Source of the DNA: an uncultured Oscillospiraceae bacterium
Lineage (GTDB): Bacteria > Bacillota > Clostridia > Oscillospirales > Acutalibacteraceae
Assembly: GCA_900539165.1 (NCBI GenBank)
Contig: UQAZ01000008.1
Span: 35,521-99,520 of the forward strand
DNA length: 64,000 bases
Reading direction: 5' to 3'
The position numbers and the translations under genes are program-made. This document shows, one piece after another, positions 58,782 to 64,000 of this stretch. The notes below the pieces were generated by a model. It was not told the DNA's origin and did no database searches. It saw only the letters and a list, made by a program, of their open reading frames with translations. Within the stretch, counting starts at the first letter, position 1. Every line of letters starts with the position of its first letter.

Positions 58782-60416
58782 TTAAGCCTTGCGTTTTTTC
58801 GCCTTTAACTCATCGTTAAGTCTGAGTTCTCTGTCTTGGTCGCACTTAAACCACTTATCCATCTCTTTTTTGCGATGAATAATACCCTTAGGGTCTGCAA
58901 CCTCAGGCTCTGCATAATTCACACCCATACTGTCAAGAATTTCCTCCTGATACGGCAGACGGGCATAAAAGCCCTTAATATCCTTATCGTACTTACGGCT
59001 CCAAGCGTCCTCACTGAGTGCAAGCGCACGAGGGAAAAGCTGCATATCAAGCTTTTTAACATCAGGAATCCACTCGCTCCAGCAGTGTCCCTCAAGTCCC
59101 AAAACCTGCTCCTCACAGTCTGACGGAACTATGCTCTTTGTCGCCTCAAACTTATATGTACGGCTAAGCGGATACTGACAATGGCACATATCAAAATAGA
59201 AAGCCTGATGCTTACTGATAATCATATTTCTGCCCTTTTTAAGTTCCTTTTTAACATTAGGGTCATGCTGCGGAGTCCAATACTGACCGACAACCGACAT
59301 ATCAAGATTATTCGCTTTTAACGCCTCGTTCCAAACAATCAGACGCTTGCCCTTTTTTTCAAGATGCTTTGCAATACGGTTGTTGAAATATCCCTGTAAA
59401 TCCTCAACATTTTTGAGTCCGTTTTCACGCATTGTCTTTTGGCAGTTCGGGCAGGTTTTCCACTCGTCCTTAGGCGCTTCGTCACCGCCGATGTGGAAAA
59501 ACTCGGCAGGAAACAGCTCTGCAATCTCGTCAATAACATTAAAAATAAACTCGTAAGTGCTTTCCTTACCCGCACAAGCCGACCTGTTCCAATCCTTCCA
59601 ATTCATTGAAGCAGGCACTTTTCCGCCAAAGAACCAATGCACCTCGCAAGGAATTTCACGACAGCCGAGCCAATTATATGCAGCCATAGCAGCGGCAAAG
59701 TGAGCAGGCATATCAATCTCGGGAATGATTGTAATATTAAGCGATTGTGCGCACTTAACAATATCCTTAATCTGCTCCTGAGTATAATAACCCTCATACG
59801 GCTCTCCCGTCATATCGGTGCATCTCCAGCCGTGAATATTTGTATCCTTTCTCTTTGAGCCTATCTCGGTAAGAAGCGGATATTTTTTAATCTCAATTCT
59901 CCAGCCTTGATCGTCTGTCAAATGCCAATGAAATCTGTTCAGCTTATAAAATGCCATTAATCTGAGAAGTCTTTTTACATTCTCCTCGCCAAAGAAATGT
60001 CTCGATTCGTCAAGCTGCACGCCTCTGTAACCGTATCTCGGCTCATCCTGAATATCAAAACAAGGAATCTCAATTTCACTCTCTGCACCTTTAAGCTGAA
60101 AATATGCAAGCTGTTTAAGGCTCATTGCCGCATAAAGCAAACCGGCATAGCCCGATGCCTCAATTTTAAGGCATTTTGGAGTACATTCAATATTGTATCC
60201 CTCGTCCTTAACCGACGGATTGTAGTCAATTTTAATATCACACTCGCCCGCCTCGTCAAAACAGTAGCGACCGCTATCAATAAAATCAAAATTATCACTA
60301 AAGGCTGAAATGCAATCCTTGAGCCTGCTGTCAACATAAACAACGGACTCTCTCGTCAACTTCTTACTGCCCTTTTTTTCCACAGCGTGATATGGTTTTG
60401 GTACAATGTTAATCAT
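58782..60416 (-). CDS. Beta-N-acetylhexosaminidase (GH20)
   Basis: 544 residues, no signal peptide, so cytoplasmic. N-terminal GH20b-type domain (about 1-115) and catalytic TIM barrel with RGVQLDESRHFFG, HWHLTDDQGWRIE, IPEIDMPAHF and FHIGGDEAP (catalytic Asp-Glu about 305). It would remove terminal GlcNAc or GalNAc from imported host-glycan fragments. GGGGAT lies 6 nt upstream. A hairpin overlaps its last codons (ACGCAAGG/CCTTGCGT). Probably cotranscribed with the MraY-like gene. Confidence 0.93.
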   Translation of the reverse strand: MINIVPKPYHAVEKKGSKKLTRESVVYVDSRLKDCISAFSDNFDFIDSGRYCFDEAGECDIKIDYNPSVKDEGYNIECTPKCLKIEASGYAGLLYAAMSLKQLAYFQLKGAESEIEIPCFDIQDEPRYGYRGVQLDESRHFFGEENVKRLLRLMAFYKLNRFHWHLTDDQGWRIEIKKYPLLTEIGSKRKDTNIHGWRCTDMTGEPYEGYYTQEQIKDIVKCAQSLNITIIPEIDMPAHFAAAMAAYNWLGCREIPCEVHWFFGGKVPASMNWKDWNRSACAGKESTYEFIFNVIDEIAELFPAEFFHIGGDEAPKDEWKTCPNCQKTMRENGLKNVEDLQGYFNNRIAKHLEKKGKRLIVWNEALKANNLDMSVVGQYWTPQHDPNVKKELKKGRNMIISKHQAFYFDMCHCQYPLSRTYKFEATKSIVPSDCEEQVLGLEGHCWSEWIPDVKKLDMQLFPRALALSEDAWSRKYDKDIKGFYARLPYQEEILDSMGVNYAEPEVADPKGIIHRKKEMDKWFKCDQDRELRLNDELKAKKRKA

Positions 60417-60427
60417 ATTAATCCCCT

Positions 60428-60673
60428 TTATTTTTTAGTCCAAATCAAATGAGCTGCAAAATCATCGTCCGATTTTACATACTGCTCAAAAGTTTCGTTT
60501 TGACAGGCCTTAATATAGTTTACCATAAAATCGTCCCGAGGTAAAGAGTCATCAAATTTTTCTGTTTTCAGAGCGTGCCGACCCCTTCTATGCCAATAAA
60601 TAAAATATCGCAAGTTTTGTATTTCGGTTCGCAGTAACGTTTTACAAACTAATTCAAAAATATATTTCACCAA
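60428..60673 (-). CDS. Doubtful small ORF before the GH20 gene
   Basis: 81 codons starting TTG, with no good ribosome-binding site. The last third (DDFMVNYIKACQNETFEQYV) has protein-like composition, and it ends 11 nt before GH20 on the same strand, so it could be a small upstream gene or remnant. No family recognised. The remainder of the 60417-60769 gap holds only the rubrerythrin promoter. Confidence 0.25.
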   Translation of the reverse strand: MVKYIFELVCKTLLRTEIQNLRYFIYWHRRGRHALKTEKFDDSLPRDDFMVNYIKACQNETFEQYVKSDDDFAAHLIWTKK

Positions 60674-60711
60674 ACTTCAACAGAGGTCGGAAATATTGAA
60701 AAATAAATTAT

Positions 60712-60740
60712 TTGAACACGGCAGCGATAGGTGGTATAAT
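60712..60740 (+). promoter_or_regulatory. Sigma-A promoter of rubrerythrin
   Basis: TTGAAC (60712-60717), 17-bp spacer, perfect TATAAT (60735-60740), 29 nt before the ATG. No PerR box was recognised. Confidence 0.8.
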
Positions 60741-60769
60741 GATAGTATAAATATTTAGGAGGTATTGTT

Positions 60770-61312
60770 ATGGCAACAAACAAATACGCAGGTACACAAA
60801 CTGAAAAAAATCTTCGCTCCGCCTTTTCGGGCGAATCCGAAGCAAGAAACAAATACACCTATTTCGCATCGGTTGCGAAGAAAGAGGGCTATGAACAGAT
60901 GTCCGCCCTTTTCCTCAAAACAGCCGAAAACGAAAAAGAGCATGCAAAAATGTGGTTCAAGGAACTTTCGGGTCTCGGCGATACAAGCGAAAATCTCGCC
61001 AATGCAGCCGCAGGCGAAAATTACGAATGGACGGATATGTACGCAGGCTTTGCAAAAACTGCCGAAGAGGAGGGCTTTACGGAACTCGCCGCAAAATTCA
61101 GAGCTGTGGCAGAGATAGAAAAGCACCACGAGGAAAGATACCGTGCGTTGCTTAAAAATATCGAAACAGCACAGGTATTTGAAAAGAGCGAAGTAAAGGT
61201 TTGGGAATGCCGCAACTGCGGTCATATCGTAGTAGGCACAAAGGCTCCCGAGGTTTGCCCGGTATGCGCTCATCCGCAGAGTTTCTTTGAAATTCACGCA
61301 GAAAATTATTAA
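60770..61312 (+). CDS. rbr: Rubrerythrin
   Basis: NADH-linked peroxide reductase of anaerobes. Ferritin-like diiron domain (1-140) with FSGESEARNKY, ENEKEHAKMWF and AEIEKHHEERY as ligand helices; C-terminal rubredoxin-like domain (about 145-180) with CRNCG and CPVC. 180 residues is usual. AGGAGG lies 7 nt upstream. Monocistronic with a strong promoter and a terminator. Confidence 0.97.
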   Translation: MATNKYAGTQTEKNLRSAFSGESEARNKYTYFASVAKKEGYEQMSALFLKTAENEKEHAKMWFKELSGLGDTSENLANAAAGENYEWTDMYAGFAKTAEEEGFTELAAKFRAVAEIEKHHEERYRALLKNIETAQVFEKSEVKVWECRNCGHIVVGTKAPEVCPVCAHPQSFFEIHAENY

Positions 61313-61324
61313 TAAAATTCATTT

Positions 61325-61366
61325 ATCGGTATCGGATATTTTTATTGCGATACCGATTTTTATTTT
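61325..61366 (+). terminator. Terminator after rubrerythrin
   Basis: ATCGGTATCG and CGATACCGAT are perfect 10-bp complements, followed by TTTTATTTT. Confidence 0.85.
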
Positions 61367-61371
61367 ACCTA

Positions 61372-61400
61372 TTGATATTTTTTTCACAATACGATATACT
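61372..61400 (+). promoter_or_regulatory. Promoter of the second TetR gene
   Basis: TTGATA (61372-61377), 17-bp spacer, TATACT (61395-61400), immediately followed by a TetR-type palindrome. Confidence 0.72.
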
Positions 61401-61402
61401 AT

Positions 61403-61422
61403 AAATGAATGAACGGTCATTT
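61403..61422. promoter_or_regulatory. Probable TetR-family operator
   Basis: AAATGAATGAACGGTCATTT: AAATGA and TCATTT flank a central ACGG in a near-palindrome, covering the transcription start of the TetR gene. Classic position for autorepression; a promoter-linked repressor would also cover the downstream secreted gene. Confidence 0.65.
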
Positions 61423-61474
61423 ATTTACAAATTATCTGTAAAACCGATTTTATAACACAAAGGAAATATATTAA

Positions 61475-62062
61475 ATGCAAACGGAAGAACAGCACAACAA
61501 AAGAAAAATCGAGATTATGGAAAAATGCTACGAGTGCTACGCAGAGTACGGCTTAACCGGTACGGGAATACAAATGCTCGCCGACGCTTGCGGCTGTACC
61601 AAAGGCAATCTATATTCATATTTTAAGAATTTAGACGAACTGATTATAGAGTCCACCGACTACTGTATGACAAAGGTTGAGGACGATTTTATGGCGGAAG
61701 CCCCCACCGACCCGCAGGATGTAATGAGATTTATAAACGAAATCCCATATTGGACAGCCGAAAAGCACGGAAAAAAGTACCGCCTTATGTACCAGGTTTA
61801 CACCCATCCCAAATATATAGAATACGGAAAGAAATTTTTTCAGGGAGTAAACGAACGATACACGGCATATGCTAAATTGTTGGAGCCGAAAATCGGAATT
61901 CCGTACGATATAATAACTCCCCTTATTTTTATACTTGTTCGTGCCAGCGTACACTACGCCATGTTTGAGGACGAATACTACCTAAAAAGTCAACTCGAGG
62001 TGTTAAGACAGAGCGTTATGCTCTTTATCGAAAAATATAAGACAAACAACAAACCCGAATGA
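61475..62062 (+). CDS. TetR/AcrR-family transcriptional regulator, cotranscribed with a secreted protein
   Basis: 195 residues; N-terminal HTH (about 8-58, MEKCYECYAEYGLTGTGIQM and LADACGCTKGNLYSYFKNLDEL). The C-terminal domain (about 65-190) contains aromatic residues suited to a hydrophobic ligand. AAGGAAATA is upstream. The operator in its promoter predicts autorepression; the 17-nt gap to the next gene predicts joint control of a large secreted protein, an unusual partner for a TetR regulator. Confidence 0.88.
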   Translation: MQTEEQHNKRKIEIMEKCYECYAEYGLTGTGIQMLADACGCTKGNLYSYFKNLDELIIESTDYCMTKVEDDFMAEAPTDPQDVMRFINEIPYWTAEKHGKKYRLMYQVYTHPKYIEYGKKFFQGVNERYTAYAKLLEPKIGIPYDIITPLIFILVRASVHYAMFEDEYYLKSQLEVLRQSVMLFIEKYKTNNKPE

Positions 62063-62079
62063 TTACAAGGAGAAAAATC

Positions 62080-64000
62080 ATGGCTAAAAAATTATTCAGC
62101 GTAAAATCAAAAATTACGGCACTCGCTCTGTGTGTACTGCTTCTTATCGGCACGATGCCGATTCAGGTATCGGCGGCGCAAACATCTTCAGATGTTACTT
62201 TACTCAACGGTATGAACGGGGATGCGGATATAAAATTCGTCGAGTTCGGCAATACCGATAAACAGCTTGCGGTAATGCTTATGGATTATGGCAACGGACC
62301 TAAGTATTTCAGACAACTTTTCTACAGCATTTCAAACGGCACAACAGTTTCGGTTCCCCGCAGTATTAAAGATGACGATACAACGGACTTACAGCCGTTC
62401 GTTTATTCTCAAAGCGAATCTCCGTCAAAAAATGACATAATCATCACCTGGACAGATACCGATAAAGAATTCGATTCAAATACAACGGCAGAAGAAATCG
62501 CAGGCTCTATGAGAATAGGCATTGCCGTTATAAACAGCGAAAGCCACGAGTTGCCTTTCGGTGGATACAACATAAGTGTGGGCAAAAATGCGAATGAGGG
62601 CAATAATGTCTGTTACTATAAATCACGTGTGACAAAGCTCGGCGATAAAATACTCATCACCTGGGCAGTGTGCAAGAATGTTGAAAATAACAACGGATGT
62701 TTCTCAATAGAGGGAATGTACTACAATCCGACCGATAATACATTTTCCACCGACACAAACGAAAAGGACAATAACGGCAAGCTTTTACCAATGTCCTTTG
62801 TCAAAAATCGAAACTACATTTCGGATTATTCGGTAGCCGAAATTAACGGCAAAACCGCCGTGCTTTTCCAAGAGGCGACCGACGGCACACCACGCATGGC
62901 CGTCGAAATGTATAACGCCGTTATGAACCCGGAGGGTACTTTCCCTTTTACCGTTAAGGAGTCGGATAAAAACAGAGATTTGAATTTAGCCGTGTCGAAC
63001 ACTGTCACTAATCTTGTTCCGTCAGGCAAATACACCTCCTTGGTAGAATCGAGTATGCCGTGTCTGAGTTACTATTGTAACGGCAATCTTTACTCCGTTT
63101 CACCCGCAAACGGCACGCCCGAAGGCTGGAGAGCCGTTCCGTTTCTCGATGTGTCCGAAACGGGCGATACAAAATATTCGTTCATTATAAAGAATAATGT
63201 TGTGCAATATATATCAGCATTGCAACTCACTCCGCTTAAAACAAACCTTAAAGGAGTGACCTACGGCGGAAAAACTTACACAAAAACCGAGGACGGAAAA
63301 TGGATTGACAATGACGGCAAAACCGCCGAACTTTATCAGCACGATGTTCGTCTTTACTACAAAGGAGCAGACGATAATCAAATGAGCCTTCTTCCGCTTC
63401 CTCTCCTTGATACAGACGAAAACTTTATCACCTGTATGCCGTCGTTCGTTATCGACAGCAAAAACAGACTCGCTACCATATGGGCATACGGCAAGCCAAG
63501 CGAAAGCTATATCAGTCTGTACCATACAATATACTCTCAAGAGGATTTGCAAAAGGCAAATTACAGTGCAGTAAACAAAGCGACAGCGAGAGCCAATGCG
63601 CTGAACAAGGGCGATTACTCCGACTTTTCGGCAGTAGAAAACGCAATCAACTCCGTGGTTTACGATAAAACATACAAAGAGCAGGCAACAGTAAATCTCT
63701 ATGCGCAAAATATCGAAAACGCAATTAACTCTTTGACTCTGCGAAGTGCCGATTATACCGAAGTAAACACCGCAATTTCGAGAGCGAACGAACTGGATGA
63801 AAATTTATACAAAGATTTTACCGCCGTTGAAAATGCGATAAATGCCGTTGACCGAACAAAGAACTTTAAGGAACAGACCGAGGTTGACGATATGGCAAGA
63901 GCGATTAACGATGCAATCGCCGCACTCGAATATAAGGATGCCGATTACACCGAGACAGACAAGGCAATCGCCAAAGCAAATGCCCTGAATCCCGACGATT
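62080..64000 (+). CDS. Large secreted repeat protein, 3' end outside the window (partial)
   Basis: Open reading frame from ATG 62080 to the right edge, 640 codons without a stop, AAGGAG 7 nt upstream. Signal peptide (about 1-33, ending VSAAQT), then a beta-rich region (about 40-480) with repeating TWTD/DYSVAEINGKTAVLF-type blades, perhaps a beta-propeller, and from about 485 on FIVAR-like helical repeats of about 70-80 residues (GDYSDFSAVENAINSV, DADYTEVNTAIS, KDFTAVENAINAV). Such repeats are stalks or binding modules in cell-surface proteins. The same FIVAR type occurs in the M6 protease of this window. Function and anchor are outside the window. Confidence 0.8.
   Translation, partial: MAKKLFSVKSKITALALCVLLLIGTMPIQVSAAQTSSDVTLLNGMNGDADIKFVEFGNTDKQLAVMLMDYGNGPKYFRQLFYSISNGTTVSVPRSIKDDDTTDLQPFVYSQSESPSKNDIIITWTDTDKEFDSNTTAEEIAGSMRIGIAVINSESHELPFGGYNISVGKNANEGNNVCYYKSRVTKLGDKILITWAVCKNVENNNGCFSIEGMYYNPTDNTFSTDTNEKDNNGKLLPMSFVKNRNYISDYSVAEINGKTAVLFQEATDGTPRMAVEMYNAVMNPEGTFPFTVKESDKNRDLNLAVSNTVTNLVPSGKYTSLVESSMPCLSYYCNGNLYSVSPANGTPEGWRAVPFLDVSETGDTKYSFIIKNNVVQYISALQLTPLKTNLKGVTYGGKTYTKTEDGKWIDNDGKTAELYQHDVRLYYKGADDNQMSLLPLPLLDTDENFITCMPSFVIDSKNRLATIWAYGKPSESYISLYHTIYSQEDLQKANYSAVNKATARANALNKGDYSDFSAVENAINSVVYDKTYKEQATVNLYAQNIENAINSLTLRSADYTEVNTAISRANELDENLYKDFTAVENAINAVDRTKNFKEQTEVDDMARAINDAIAALEYKDADYTETDKAIAKANALNPDD

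Noticed and set aside
58751..58800. Plus-strand terminator at the end of the GH20 gene
   Set aside because: CGCAAGG/CCTTGCG with T-run points to the plus strand, but no plus-strand gene ends there; it may be a weak bidirectional hairpin and was not listed.

Overview
The window looks like chromosome of a strictly anaerobic, low-to-moderate-GC Clostridia species, most likely a gut Oscillospiraceae/Ruminococcaceae-type bacterium. The inference rests on Firmicutes-style gene content (FtsEX with PcsB/EnvC-like M23 proteins, YhaM, AGCS and GPH carriers, PPi-dependent phosphofructokinase, ThrH, LarE, a GGGtGRT protein), on rubrerythrin, on consensus sigma-A promoters with 17-bp spacers, and on a pathway set for eating host glycans. 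No rRNA, tRNA, CRISPR array, prophage or insertion sequence was recognised. One MITE-like palindromic repeat is present.

Layout. 1-9.96 kb (+): end of an unidentified gene, then ftsE-ftsX and three tandem coiled-coil/M23 peptidoglycan hydrolases, running almost without gaps into queH, rarA, nth and a shikimate-kinase-like gene. 10-14.3 kb (+): guaB, a membrane-anchored glycerophosphodiesterase, and a pair consisting of a NifU-like scaffold and a GGGtGRT protein behind a near-perfect promoter. 14.4-18.4 kb (-): a helper-like protein, a beta-helix protein that fits lacto-N-biosidase GH136, and lacto-N-biose phosphorylase GH112. 18.5-26.1 kb (-): a sodium/alanine symporter, then response regulator, histidine kinase, ABC ATPase, large FtsX-type permease and a CARDB-like membrane protein. 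26.3-36.2 kb: TetR regulator, DUF308 membrane protein, rplM-rpsI, cysK, a MITE, pfp-YjdF-like-larE, yhaM-prmA, and an SDR. 36.3-45 kb: a cysteine-rich unknown, galM, an FHA-FtsW-PBP cell-wall cluster with DUF4830 and RsuA, a CdaR/PucR-type regulator and thrH. 45-52 kb: a fucose region (GPH carrier, AraC regulator, fucA-fucU-kinase-fucI). 52-60.4 kb (-): cstA behind a T-box-like leader, a secreted M6 metalloprotease, a MraY-like transferase and a GH20 hexosaminidase. 60.7-64 kb (+): rubrerythrin, a TetR regulator with its own operator, and the first 640 codons of a secreted repeat protein that runs off the window.

How the genes fit together. GH136 would release lacto-N-biose from type-1 chains, GH112 would split it by phosphorolysis to Gal-1-P and GlcNAc, GH20 would remove terminal HexNAc, GalM would handle free galactose, and the fuc operon would turn fucose into DHAP and lactaldehyde. 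This is a coherent programme for mucin or milk glycans, scattered over three loci. The sugar-degrading enzymes carry no signal peptide, so the glycans must be imported, but no oligosaccharide importer lies in the window. The cell-wall theme is also strong: FtsEX with three candidate effectors, FtsW/PBP with an FHA protein, and a MraY-like enzyme.

The best candidates for under-described biology are the NifU-like/GGGtGRT pair, the split GH136 system, the FtsEX-triple-M23 array, the cysteine-rich protein whose ribosome-binding site lies in a hairpin, and the leader of cstA. Functional statements come from remembered family knowledge and visible motifs; no database search was run.
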